Below are positions 45,797-55,753 of a stretch of DNA of 64,000 nt, piece after piece. The notes beneath the pieces were generated by a model, which was not told the DNA's origin, made no database searches, and worked only from the letters and a program-made list of their open reading frames with translations. This DNA comes from Streptomyces sp. NBC_01351. Lineage in GTDB: Bacteria; Actinomycetota; Actinomycetes; Streptomycetales; Streptomycetaceae. Both the position numbers and the translations under genes were made by a program. The DNA lies in assembly GCF_036237315.1 (NCBI RefSeq), contig NZ_CP108356.1:1054001-1118000 (forward strand), read 5' to 3'. Numbering within the stretch: the stretch's first letter is position 1; each line of letters opens with the position of its first letter.

Positions 45797-48700
45797 ATGG
45801 CTGACCGGCAGTTCGCCGACCCCTCGCTCTCCCCCGTGATCGCCACCGTTCTGCGCCAATCCTCGGTGGTCCTGCAGACGTACAAGGTCGACCCGGGGCT
45901 GGTACAGGAACACGCGAACGGCGAACGCCGCATCACCCAAGGCGGGTACGGTGAGCGACAGTTGTTCGAGCTCGTACAGAACGCCGCCGACGAGATCGCC
46001 GCCAGCCCCGGCGGCAAGCTGCACGTCGTCCTCACCGACCGGCACCTGTACTGCGCGAACGAGGGCGACCCGGTCACCCCCGAGGGCGCCGAGACGATCC
46101 TGCGCATGAGCGTCTCCCGCAAGCGCGGCGGTCAGATCGGTCGCTTCGGAGTCGGCGTGAAGTCCGTGCTCTCGGTCAGCGACACGCCTCAGTTCTTCAG
46201 CCGCAGCGGCAGCTTCGGTTTCGACCGCGACTGGTCCGCGGCCGAGATCGCCCAGGCCCTCGGCGCCGAAGGCAAGATCGACATGGACACCCCGGTGTTG
46301 CGCATGGCGCGCCCGCTCGACGTCGAGCAGGAGCGCGCCGACGACGCGGATCTCGACCGGCTGCTGCGGTGGGCGACGACGGTCGTGCGCCTCCCGCTGC
46401 TCCCCGGCGCCGCGGAGCGACTCGCCCGCGACATCAAGGGCCACAAGTCCCGCGATGGTCGAGAGACGGAAGCGTTCCCCTCGCACTTCCAGCTCTTCTC
46501 CTCGCACGTCGGACAGGTACTCCTCCACGACGAGCGCAAGCTTCCGCCCGTCCGACGGGACATCTCGGTTGAGCACAACGGCGTCCACCGCACCCTCAAG
46601 GAGGTGGCCACCGGCGCGAAGCAGACCGTCGAGGAGTGGAAGGTCTTCACCGTCGCCCACGCGCCCACCGCCGAGGTCGAGGCCAGCGCCGGCGAGCTGC
46701 ACAACCGTCCTGAACTGGACATCTCCTGGGCCGTGCCCGAGTACACGGTCCGTAACGATCTCTACACCGTGCCCGGGGGCAAGGGCTCGTTCTGGGCGTT
46801 CTTCCCCACCAAGTACGAGGTGTCACTGACCGGCATCCTCAACGCCCCGTGGAAGACGAACGAGGACCGTCAACACCTGCTCGACGGCAACCCGTTCAAC
46901 CGGGAACTGCTGCGCGCCGCGGCCCGTCTGATCGTCGACACCCTGCCCGCGCTCGCGCCCACCGAGGACCCTGCCGCCTACCTGCCGCTGCTTCCCGGCC
47001 GCGCCAAGGAGAAGGCCAACTGGGCAGACGAATACTTCCTCCGACAAGTGTGGGCCCTGACGGCCGAACTGCCTTCCCTCCCGGACCAAGACGGCAGGCT
47101 GCAGCGCCCCAAGGAGCTCTTCGTACCGCCGGCCAACCTGGAGAAGGAGTGGCTGCGCATCTGGTCCGAGTACGAGGGCCGACCCGCCGGATGGCTCCAC
47201 CCTTCCGTGGACGCCGACTCCACGGGGCTCCGTCGCGGCAAGGTGAATCACATACTGGACGCCGCCGGGAAGAAGCCCGAGAGCGTCAAGGACTGGCTGG
47301 AGGCCCTCGTCGCCGACGGCACCCCGGAGTCCTCGTGTCACGCCATCGAGATCCTCTCCTCCATGGTGATCAAGGACCAGGCCGGCCGCCTGCGCGGCGA
47401 CTCCGACATCACCGCCGAGGCCCGGCGCGCGAAGATCGTGCTCACCGAGAAGAACGGGATGATGGCCCCCGTCGCGGGCGAGATCTTCCACCGGACCGCA
47501 GCCGACTCCCTGCGCGACGACATGGACTACGTCGACTCGCGCATCTCCGAGCGCCCCGAGATGGGGCGGCACCTGCACAACATCGGCATCCGCGTCGCCG
47601 ACGCACAGGGCCGCTTCGAAGGCGTGCTCGACCAGGGGTTCGCGCACTACGACGACCAGGCGTGGTCCAACTTCTGGCTCCTGCTGCGCAGCGCCGGGGG
47701 CAACGCGCAGGTGGACCGCATCCGCGTGAAGGTCCCGAAGTACACGGAGACCCTGCGCGTGCGCACCCTCGACGGTCGCTACCGGCCGATGCGCGACTGC
47801 CTGCTGCCCGGACCGGTCGTACCCGCCGACGGAAGCCGTGACGCCTCGATCGCGGTCGACCTCGGGTTCCACGAGGGCGACCGGCCCGTGTTCCGTGATC
47901 TCGGCCTCGGCGACCGCCCGACGGTCGGCCACCGACCGGGCAAGGACTGGTGGTTCGAGGAGTACCGGGAGAGCATCCACGAACGGCACCTTCGCTCGCT
48001 GCCCCCGAACTCGCCGCGCCCGAACATCTCTCGGCTGACCGTCGAGGGCGCCCCGACGGCGGGGCCGCTGCACCTGCTCCCCGCCCTCTCCGAGGACGGC
48101 CGGGCGGCGTTCGTCGCCGCGCTGCCGGAATCCGGGGTCGTGCAGAACTGGAGCAGTCAGTACGGCACCGCAGGCAACTCCCGGCAGGCGATCGTCTCCC
48201 CGCTGCGCTGGATGATCTCCAAGCACGGCCTGGTGAAGACGTCCCTGGGGCTGGTCTCGGTCTCGGAGGCCGTCGGTCCGCAGCTCAAGGAGTTCGCCGC
48301 GATCCTCCCCGTCGCGGAGATCCGCCCGGAGATCGCCGCGGGGCTGAAAATGCCGACGACGCCGGAGAAGGTCCCCACCGCACGGTGGGGCAAGTTGCTC
48401 GAACGAGTGCTGAAGAGCGAGGACGACGTCTTCATCGGGCGGGCCTACGCCCTGCTGCTCCGGGTCGAGTTCGAGTTCCCGGACGGCATCGCCACCCGGT
48501 GCAGGGTGGGGACCGTCTGGGAAGAGCGTCCCGATACCGAGATCGCCGTGGCCACCACCGCGGCCGACTTCAACGAGCTCGTCCGCGAACGCCTGCCCGC
48601 CCTCCTCGTCGCCGACAAGTCGGACGCGGCGAGCGCGAAGGCGATGGTGGACGAATGGGGCATGCTCAAGGTCTCGGACGTGATCGCCAAGGAGATCTCC

Positions 48701-50590
48701 CACGTCAAGGCCGGCCCGGCGGTGCCGCTCTTCGACGAGTTCACCACGGTCCGCACCCGGATCGGCAACGGCGGGAGCAGCATCAAGATCCAGCGCTGTT
48801 CAGAGCTCGAGCAGATCGTCCGCACGCCCATGGGCGTGAAGCCGAGCCCCCTTCAGCGGGCGCGCAAGGGGCAGACCCTCTACGTCCTGGAGACCCTCGA
48901 CAGCCTGCAGGTCCTGCGCGCCGCCGACGAGGAGTTCAAGTGGGGATTCGGAGCCAAGGGCTGCGAGCAGGCGCTCGCGCTCCAGGAGCGCCAGACGCAG
49001 GACAAGGAGCTCCAGGCTCGGCTGCGCGCGGTGCGGGAGAGCGAGAGCATCATCGACAAGATCGCTCTGCTGATCGGCGAGGAGGCGCTCCGCGGCGAGC
49101 TTCCGGCGGGGCTCATGGAGAGCGAGCTCAACGACCAGGGTGCCGAGCCGGACGCGCGCCGGGTGGCGGAGATGGCGTTCAACGCCCATGGTGAGTCGAT
49201 CCTGCGGGTGCACACGCGTGATCTCGCACTGGAGTTCCCGACCCGCGCCCCGAGTTCCTTCAACGGAAGCGACAAGGCGCTGAGGTTCGTCACCGACCTG
49301 GGCTTCCCCGACTCCTTCGCCGGTTCCCGGGTGCCGGCGCTCGACCCCCGATTGGAGGTCGACGGGCCTTCGGAGTTCCCTGCCCTGCACCCGTACCAGG
49401 AACAGCTCGCCCAGGCCCTGCTCGGCCTGTTGACGAACCCGGTGCCGCAGCGCGGCATGCTCAGCCTGCCGACCGGCAGTGGCAAGACCCGTGTGACGGC
49501 CGAGGGCGTCATCCGCTGGATGCGTGACAGCGACGAGCTGCCCGGCCCCGTCCTCTGGATCGCGCAGACCGAGGAGCTGTGCGAGCAGGCGGTGCAGAGC
49601 TGGAGGTTCGTCTGGTCCAAGGTCGGGCCCGAGCTGCCGCTCGTCATCAACCGGCTGTGGACGACCAACGAGGCCACCCCCGTCGACGATCGACCCCACC
49701 TCGTCGTCGCCACCGACGCCAAGCTCGACCACTGCCTGGGCACGGACGACTACGCCTGGCTGCGGGATACCGCGTCCCTGGTCATCGTCGACGAGGCCCA
49801 CACCGCGATGTCCCCGCGGTACACGGAACTGCTCACGCACCTGGATCTGACCCACCACCGGACGAGCCGGCACCTGATCGGGCTCACCGCGACTCCCTAC
49901 CGGAACAACGAGGAGCTGACGCGGCTGCTCGTACAGCGCTTCGGCAACCGGCTCGACACCGGCGTGTTCGACGGCGATCTCGCCGATGCGATCCGGCAGT
50001 TGCAGGACATCGGCGTGCTGGCTCAGGTCAGGCACCGGGAGCTCCACGGTGGCGAGATCGTACTGACGCCCGACGAGCTGAAGCGGTCCGAGCAGTTCGC
50101 CACGCTGCCCAAGGGCGCCGAACAGCGGCTCGCCGACGACCACGACCGCAACCAGCGCATCGTCGACGAGATCGCCGCGATGCCGCACGACTGGCCCGTC
50201 CTGGTGTTCGCCACTTCGGTGGCACACGCCAAGTTCCTCGCCGCGAAGCTCGGTGACCGGGAGATCAAGGCAGCCGCGATCGACTCGGCCACGCCCACGG
50301 CCGAGCGGCGCAAGCGGATCGACGACTTCCGAAAGGGTCGCATCCAGGTGCTCACGAACTATGGCGTGCTCACCCAGGGCTTCGACGCGCCGGCCACCCG
50401 CGTCGTGGTCGTCGCCCGGCCGACCTACAGCCCGAACGTCTACCAGCAGATGATCGGACGCGGCCTGCGCGGGCCGAAGAACGGCGGCAAGCAGACCTGC
50501 CTGATCCTCAACGTGCGCGACAACATCACCAACTTCGGCGAGGAGCTCGCCTTCACCGAGTTCGAGTACCTGTGGAGTGAGAACCGATGA
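45797..50590 (+). CDS. Sacsin-type GHKL ATPase fused to an SF2 (DEAH) helicase
   Basis: The protein has 1,597 aa. The N-terminal part begins with a sacsin/NOV-like ATP-binding domain: the N-box FELVQNAADE at residues about 57-66 and the glycine segment GRFGVGVKSVL near 117. A long middle of about 750 residues is unrecognised. The C-terminal 400 residues are a superfamily 2 helicase: Walker A LPTGSGKT (1224), VIVDEAH (1330), GLTATPYR (1356) and the motif VI region QMIGRGLRG (1551). It should act on DNA in the cytoplasm. The stop overlaps the UvrD-like gene (ATGA). Among DISARM proteins the closest positional analogue would be DrmD or DrmE, but the architecture differs. Confidence 0.88.
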   Translation: MADRQFADPSLSPVIATVLRQSSVVLQTYKVDPGLVQEHANGERRITQGGYGERQLFELVQNAADEIAASPGGKLHVVLTDRHLYCANEGDPVTPEGAETILRMSVSRKRGGQIGRFGVGVKSVLSVSDTPQFFSRSGSFGFDRDWSAAEIAQALGAEGKIDMDTPVLRMARPLDVEQERADDADLDRLLRWATTVVRLPLLPGAAERLARDIKGHKSRDGRETEAFPSHFQLFSSHVGQVLLHDERKLPPVRRDISVEHNGVHRTLKEVATGAKQTVEEWKVFTVAHAPTAEVEASAGELHNRPELDISWAVPEYTVRNDLYTVPGGKGSFWAFFPTKYEVSLTGILNAPWKTNEDRQHLLDGNPFNRELLRAAARLIVDTLPALAPTEDPAAYLPLLPGRAKEKANWADEYFLRQVWALTAELPSLPDQDGRLQRPKELFVPPANLEKEWLRIWSEYEGRPAGWLHPSVDADSTGLRRGKVNHILDAAGKKPESVKDWLEALVADGTPESSCHAIEILSSMVIKDQAGRLRGDSDITAEARRAKIVLTEKNGMMAPVAGEIFHRTAADSLRDDMDYVDSRISERPEMGRHLHNIGIRVADAQGRFEGVLDQGFAHYDDQAWSNFWLLLRSAGGNAQVDRIRVKVPKYTETLRVRTLDGRYRPMRDCLLPGPVVPADGSRDASIAVDLGFHEGDRPVFRDLGLGDRPTVGHRPGKDWWFEEYRESIHERHLRSLPPNSPRPNISRLTVEGAPTAGPLHLLPALSEDGRAAFVAALPESGVVQNWSSQYGTAGNSRQAIVSPLRWMISKHGLVKTSLGLVSVSEAVGPQLKEFAAILPVAEIRPEIAAGLKMPTTPEKVPTARWGKLLERVLKSEDDVFIGRAYALLLRVEFEFPDGIATRCRVGTVWEERPDTEIAVATTAADFNELVRERLPALLVADKSDAASAKAMVDEWGMLKVSDVIAKEISHVKAGPAVPLFDEFTTVRTRIGNGGSSIKIQRCSELEQIVRTPMGVKPSPLQRARKGQTLYVLETLDSLQVLRAADEEFKWGFGAKGCEQALALQERQTQDKELQARLRAVRESESIIDKIALLIGEEALRGELPAGLMESELNDQGAEPDARRVAEMAFNAHGESILRVHTRDLALEFPTRAPSSFNGSDKALRFVTDLGFPDSFAGSRVPALDPRLEVDGPSEFPALHPYQEQLAQALLGLLTNPVPQRGMLSLPTGSGKTRVTAEGVIRWMRDSDELPGPVLWIAQTEELCEQAVQSWRFVWSKVGPELPLVINRLWTTNEATPVDDRPHLVVATDAKLDHCLGTDDYAWLRDTASLVIVDEAHTAMSPRYTELLTHLDLTHHRTSRHLIGLTATPYRNNEELTRLLVQRFGNRLDTGVFDGDLADAIRQLQDIGVLAQVRHRELHGGEIVLTPDELKRSEQFATLPKGAEQRLADDHDRNQRIVDEIAAMPHDWPVLVFATSVAHAKFLAAKLGDREIKAAAIDSATPTAERRKRIDDFRKGRIQVLTNYGVLTQGFDAPATRVVVVARPTYSPNVYQQMIGRGLRGPKNGGKQTCLILNVRDNITNFGEELAFTEFEYLWSENR

Positions 50591-52524
50591 GTTCACCGGT
50601 ACTGGCACAGCACCGGCTCACAGCCGAGCAGCAATCCGTGGTGGACCAGCCCTGGGACGCCCGCGTTCTGGTCACGGCCGGAGCCGGGGCAGGCAAGACC
50701 CACACCCTGGTGCGACGGCTCGACGCGCTGGTGGAACGGGAGGAGTTGGAGGCCGGGGAGATCCTGGTGCTCAGCTTCTCCCGGGCGGCCGTGCGCGAAC
50801 TGACCGAGCGGATCGAACGGCACGCCTCCGCGGCGCAGCGGGTTCGGGCCCAGACGTTCGACTCCTGGGCGTCGTCCTTGCTGACCCGCGCCTACCCCGA
50901 CACCGATTGGCGCGCCTACACCTTCGACGAGCGCATCGAGGCGGCCACGACCGCCATCGATCGCGGCGCCGTCGAGGTCGGCGAGCAGGGTGTGCCGGCG
51001 CACGTGGTGATCGACGAGGTCCAGGACCTCGTCGGGGTCCGCCGCGAGATGGTCGAGTCGCTGCTCGACCGGTTCCAGGAGAACAGCGGCTTCACCGTCG
51101 TCGGGGATTCCGCCCAGGCGGTGTACGGGTTCCAGGTCTCCGATCCGGAGCAGCGCGCCGAGGAGACGGACCGCTTCCTGGACTGGATCCGAGCCACCTT
51201 CGGCGAGGACCTGGTCGAACTGCACCTGGGAGACAACTTCCGGGCGCGTACGGAAGCGGCCCGGGTCGCGCTCCCGTACGGCACCCGGTTGCAGCGGGTG
51301 TCCCGCGACCCCGCCGAGGCCGCGGGCGAGGCGGAGCGGATCCACGGCGATCTGCGCTCGCTCCTGCTCGGAGAGCCGAACTTCGGCAGCCTGGACGACG
51401 AGTTCGTGCGCGCTGCCCTGCGCGACTTCCCCGGCACCACCGCCATCCTGTGCAGGGACAACGGCCAGGCCCTCACGCTCTCCGGGATGCTGGCGGACGC
51501 CGACGTCCCGCACACCCTGCAACGCTCCGCACGCGAGCGCTCGGCACCCGCGTGGATGGCGGGTTTGCTGGCGGCGACCGGGGCCTCGATGCTCGGCCAG
51601 GACCGGTTCCTCGAACTGTCGGCCGGTCTCTCGCTCCCCGCGGACAGCGCGCCCGCGGCGCTGTGGCGCTCGATCCGCAAGGTGGCCCGGGGCGCGCGCG
51701 GCACGGTGGACGTCGCCGCGCTGCACCGCGCCGTCGCCGAGGGACGCCTGCCCGACGAGCTCACGGCGGCGCAGGCATCGCCCGTGGTCGTGTCCACCGT
51801 GCACCGCGCGAAGGGTCTGGAGTTCGACCGGGTCCTGCTCGTGGAGCCGCGCGTACTGAAGGAACCGCGGAAGGTGGACAGGAAGCGGTACGACTACGAC
51901 CCGGCCGCCGAAGCCCGTCTGCTCTACGTCGCCATGACCCGTGCCCGGGACGATCTGTACGTGCTGGACGCGCCCAACTCCTGGCTGGTGCGCAAGGACA
52001 AGCGCCTCGACCGCTGGTACGTCGGAGGGCGCAGCACGTGGGCTCGTAACGGGATCGAACTGCTCGCGCAGGACGTGTGCCACGAGCAGCCTCCCGGTGT
52101 CGAGGACATCCCGTCGGACCCGGCGACGCTGCTGGACCACCTGAAGGACGCCGTCGAGCCGGGGATGACCGCGGAACTGGAGCTCCTGCACGGGATCCCG
52201 GTCTCGGCCGAGCAGTCCCCGCCGTACGCGGTGGTGGTCGGCGGTCGCCCTGTCGCCGTCGTGTCGGAGCGGTTCCGTACGGATCTGCACCGCATGCTGC
52301 GCCGCACGGCGCACGGCGCGGTCGACCGCTGGCCGCCTCGGATCACGGGGCTGCGTGTGGACGGCGTGGAAAGCGTGGCCGGGAGTCCCGCGGTGACGGA
52401 ACGCGCCGGCCTCGGCACGCACGGCGTGTGGCTGGCGCCCCGTCTGTACGGTCTGGGCCGGTTCCACTGGTACGACGATGATGCCGCCGAGCTCGGCGCG
52501 GCCAAGGGGGAAGACGATGAGTGA
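50587..52524 (+). CDS. UvrD/Rep-like SF1 helicase
   Basis: A 645-aa superfamily 1 helicase with Q-motif-like LTAEQQSVV, Walker A GAGAGKT (32-38), Walker B VIDEVQD (near 143), GDSAQAVYGF, STVHRAKGLEFD (near 403) and LLYVAMTRARDDLYV (near 445). The 2B-type insert is short, and the last ~150 residues are specific to this protein. Start and stop overlap the neighbouring genes by 4 and 8 bases, so it is an integral part of the helicase operon. It probably unwinds or translocates on DNA, perhaps to feed the DrmA/DrmB complex. Confidence 0.88.
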   Translation: MSSPVLAQHRLTAEQQSVVDQPWDARVLVTAGAGAGKTHTLVRRLDALVEREELEAGEILVLSFSRAAVRELTERIERHASAAQRVRAQTFDSWASSLLTRAYPDTDWRAYTFDERIEAATTAIDRGAVEVGEQGVPAHVVIDEVQDLVGVRREMVESLLDRFQENSGFTVVGDSAQAVYGFQVSDPEQRAEETDRFLDWIRATFGEDLVELHLGDNFRARTEAARVALPYGTRLQRVSRDPAEAAGEAERIHGDLRSLLLGEPNFGSLDDEFVRAALRDFPGTTAILCRDNGQALTLSGMLADADVPHTLQRSARERSAPAWMAGLLAATGASMLGQDRFLELSAGLSLPADSAPAALWRSIRKVARGARGTVDVAALHRAVAEGRLPDELTAAQASPVVVSTVHRAKGLEFDRVLLVEPRVLKEPRKVDRKRYDYDPAAEARLLYVAMTRARDDLYVLDAPNSWLVRKDKRLDRWYVGGRSTWARNGIELLAQDVCHEQPPGVEDIPSDPATLLDHLKDAVEPGMTAELELLHGIPVSAEQSPPYAVVVGGRPVAVVSERFRTDLHRMLRRTAHGAVDRWPPRITGLRVDGVESVAGSPAVTERAGLGTHGVWLAPRLYGLGRFHWYDDDAAELGAAKGEDDE

Positions 52525-55500
52525 GTCGATCCACCGCAAGCACTACGAGGTGCGCGACTCGCTGGTGGAATCCCTGCGAAGCGACCTGATGGGTCCGGTG
52601 GGCGGCGAGGACGAGGTCCTCGAGGACGACGCCCCGATCACCATGTATCCCGTGGGCGTCCTGTTCCCGCGCCCGAAGCCCCAGGACGTTGCCGCCGAAC
52701 CGGAAGAGCTGGAGTCCGTACGGGACGGGCTGGATTCCGCTCCGGAGCCCTCCCGCCGCAACCGCGAGGAGGAGACCAACGACCTGGGCGTCTCCCTTGC
52801 CAACGTGCGCATGCCTTCGTCGTTCGGGTTGACCTTCGCCGTCGATCCCTCCGTCTCCCGGAAGATCCGCTTCGTGGTGCGGGCCGCCGTTTACCTGCCC
52901 GAGGATGCCGACGGCAACCCCGTCGCCGCGAAGCGGACCGAGGCGCGCAGCACCCGGGCCCAGCGGGAGCGCTGGCGGCGTGTCACGCTGCAACCGGAAC
53001 CCGTTGTCGTGGACGTGTCGGTGCCGGGCTCGCGCGACGCCGTCACGTTGCACGACCCGGGGTTGGAACTGAGGGTGCTGGTCCGCCCCGCGTCCGGGCC
53101 GGACGGATCCGTCTCCGTGACGGCCACAGTCGTCAACAGCCTCCAAGTCGGCATGTTCGACCTTCGTGACGCGCACTGCTTCTACCAGCCGACCCTGGAG
53201 GTGACCGCCGAGGACGTCGGTCGCGCCGCCTTCGTGGTACGTCCTGTGTCCCTCGGCGCGGTGGATGCGGAGCAGGCTCTCAGCCGGCTTCTGCACCGGC
53301 ACGCCCCGAGCTTCGCCACCGGGCACGGCTGCGCCGCGCGTTGGGACTGGTCGGCTCCCGCCGTCGGCACCGTCGACGCGCGCCCGCCGGCCGTCACGTC
53401 CGTGCGCACCGAGTTCGTCCCGTCCCACGAAGTGCTGCTGACGGACTCGAATCCGCACATCGACGACCGCGCCCTGACCATGCACGACCTCGGCACGGAC
53501 CCTGTCGAGGACGTGGTCGCGGCCCTGCGCAGGTTGTTGTCCGACTACGAGCAGTGGATCGAGGCGCAGGCCCGGCAATCCGAAACACTGGCAGGCACCG
53601 AGCACGAGCCCGTCGCCGAGGATCAGCTGAGGCGCTGTCGGCGGGCACTGGACCGCATGCGAGCGGGGGTCGATCTGCTGGCGGACGGCGATCGGCCTGA
53701 AATCCTTCAGGCCTTCCGTCTGGCGAACATCGCCATGGCCGAGCAGCGTGCCCGCACCTCCTGGATCAAGGACGGCAGGCAGGGGACGCCCGACGTGCAC
53801 GCCGGTAAATGGCGACCGTTCCAGGTGTCCTTCGTCCTGTTGTGCCTCACCGGGATCGTCGATCCCGACCACGAGGACCGTGATGTGTCGGACCTGCTCT
53901 GGTTCCCCACGGGTGGCGGCAAGACGGAGGCCTACCTCGGGCTGATCGCCTTCACCGCCTTCCACCGTCGACTGCGCGACGGAGAGGCCGGGGCAGGGGT
54001 GACCGTGCTCATGCGCTACACCCTGCGGCTGTTGACCTTGCAGCAGTTCGAGCGTGCGGCGGCGCTGATCTGTGCCATGGAGAAGCTGCGGGCCGCCGAC
54101 CCGTCGGCCCTCGGCCGCGAGGAGATCTCCATCGGCATGTGGGTGGGGCGGTCCGCCACGCCCAACACGCTGGCCGTCGCGGCGCAGAGACTCGCCGAGC
54201 TCCGGGCCAATCCGCTGAAGGGCATCCAGACGGAGAATCCGGTCCAGCTGCGGAACTGCCCCTGGTGCGGTGAGGCCCTGTCCCCGGACGCGTACGCGGT
54301 CGACGAGTACGCCCAACGCATGGACATCCGTTGTCCGGCGGAATCCTGCGACTTTCGCTCGGGCCTTCCCGTCCACCTGGTCGACGAGGCCGTCTACCAC
54401 GCCCGGCCCACGCTGGTCATCGCCACTGTCGACAAGTTCGCGTCCATGCCGTGGCGGCCGGCGACGGCGGCCCTCTTCAACCGTGACCGGGACGACGACA
54501 CGCGACCGCCCGAGCTCATCGTCCAGGACGAACTCCACTTGATCTCCGGGCCCCTCGGCACGCTGACGGGCCTCTACGAGACGGCGGTGGACGCGCTCGC
54601 GAAGCGCCCGAAGATCATCGCCTCGACCGCCACCATCCGTCGCGCGGATGAGCAGGGAACCCGCCTCTTCGCGCGTTCGGTCGACCAGTTCCCGCCCGCC
54701 GGGATCGATTCCCGCGACTCCTGGTTCGCCGTGGAGACCCCGCGCGAACGCAAGGCCGCGCGCAGGTACGTCGGACTGCTGACGTCGAGCACCAGCCAGT
54801 CCACGCTGTTGATCCGCGTGTACGCGTCCCTGCTGCACCGCGCGATGACCTGCGAGGCGCCACCGGAGGTGAAGGACGCCTACTGGACGCTGGTCGGGTA
54901 CTTCAACAGTCTGCGACTGCTCTCCTCGGCGGAACTCCAGGTCCTCGACGACGTCCAGGACCGTCTCGAACACCTGGCGACGCGCGACGGCACCAAGCCC
55001 AGGCCGGTTGCCGGTCTCACCGAGCTGAGCAGTCGTGCCAACGCGAGCGACATCTCCAGGCGACTCAAGGAGGTCGAGCGTCACCTGCCGATGACGGACG
55101 TCCTGGACGTCCTCCTCGCCACCAACATGATCTCTGTGGGCGTGGACGTGGACCGACTCGGGCTGATGGCCGTCATGGGGCAGCCGCAGACGACCGCCGA
55201 GTACATCCAGGCAACGAGCCGCGTCGGCCGCCGACACCCGGGCCTGGTCGCGGTCATGCTCAACTCGACCCGCTCGCGGGACCGTTCGCACTACGAGGAC
55301 TTCCAGCACTTCCACTCGGCGCTGTACCGGGAGGTGGAGTCCACCAGCGTGACCCCCTTCTCGGTGCGCGCCCGCGACCGCGGTCTGCACGCCGTGATCG
55401 TGGCACTGGCCAGACTGATGCTTCCGGCCGCCCGCCCCAACGACGCCGCGGCACGCGTCGAGGACTTCGTCGACGACCTCAAGGACAGGATCCGGCCCAT

Positions 55501-55750
55501 CCTGCTCGACCGGGTGGACAAGGTGGAGGGATCGGAGCTCCAGGCCACGGCCAGGGCCTTCGACGAGTTCGTCGAGTGGTGGCGGGACGAGGCGCACCTC
55601 CAACCGCGTCTCGTCTACGAGGCCAACCGTTCGAACCGTGCCCCCGCTCTGCTGAGCGGATACGACGACGAGACGGACGGCGCGGGCCGAGCGACCCTGT
55701 GGAGTCTGCGTGACGTGGACGCCTCGTCCACCTTCTTCGAGGAGCGCTGA
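52517..55750 (+). CDS. drmA: DrmA-type DISARM helicase
   Basis: The 1,077-aa protein carries SF2 motifs in DrmA form: Walker A FPTGGGKTEAYL (463), the DEAH variant QDELH (near 671), STATIR (703) and QATSRVGRR (898). A four-cysteine segment between helicase motifs (CPWCGE ... CPAESC, 582-613) resembles a zinc ribbon. The N-terminal ~400 residues carry no recognised domain. In DISARM, DrmA forms a complex with DrmB that loads on foreign DNA. Here drmA follows the UvrD-like gene (8-base overlap) and directly precedes drmB. Confidence 0.88.
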   Translation: MSESIHRKHYEVRDSLVESLRSDLMGPVGGEDEVLEDDAPITMYPVGVLFPRPKPQDVAAEPEELESVRDGLDSAPEPSRRNREEETNDLGVSLANVRMPSSFGLTFAVDPSVSRKIRFVVRAAVYLPEDADGNPVAAKRTEARSTRAQRERWRRVTLQPEPVVVDVSVPGSRDAVTLHDPGLELRVLVRPASGPDGSVSVTATVVNSLQVGMFDLRDAHCFYQPTLEVTAEDVGRAAFVVRPVSLGAVDAEQALSRLLHRHAPSFATGHGCAARWDWSAPAVGTVDARPPAVTSVRTEFVPSHEVLLTDSNPHIDDRALTMHDLGTDPVEDVVAALRRLLSDYEQWIEAQARQSETLAGTEHEPVAEDQLRRCRRALDRMRAGVDLLADGDRPEILQAFRLANIAMAEQRARTSWIKDGRQGTPDVHAGKWRPFQVSFVLLCLTGIVDPDHEDRDVSDLLWFPTGGGKTEAYLGLIAFTAFHRRLRDGEAGAGVTVLMRYTLRLLTLQQFERAAALICAMEKLRAADPSALGREEISIGMWVGRSATPNTLAVAAQRLAELRANPLKGIQTENPVQLRNCPWCGEALSPDAYAVDEYAQRMDIRCPAESCDFRSGLPVHLVDEAVYHARPTLVIATVDKFASMPWRPATAALFNRDRDDDTRPPELIVQDELHLISGPLGTLTGLYETAVDALAKRPKIIASTATIRRADEQGTRLFARSVDQFPPAGIDSRDSWFAVETPRERKAARRYVGLLTSSTSQSTLLIRVYASLLHRAMTCEAPPEVKDAYWTLVGYFNSLRLLSSAELQVLDDVQDRLEHLATRDGTKPRPVAGLTELSSRANASDISRRLKEVERHLPMTDVLDVLLATNMISVGVDVDRLGLMAVMGQPQTTAEYIQATSRVGRRHPGLVAVMLNSTRSRDRSHYEDFQHFHSALYREVESTSVTPFSVRARDRGLHAVIVALARLMLPAARPNDAAARVEDFVDDLKDRIRPILLDRVDKVEGSELQATARAFDEFVEWWRDEAHLQPRLVYEANRSNRAPALLSGYDDETDGAGRATLWSLRDVDASSTFFEER

Positions 55751-55753
55751 ATC

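Noticed and set aside
46823..48703. Long minus-strand open frame inside the sacsin-helicase gene
   Set aside because: No family motif and no ribosome-binding site; the plus-strand frame contains continuous conserved domains on both sides.
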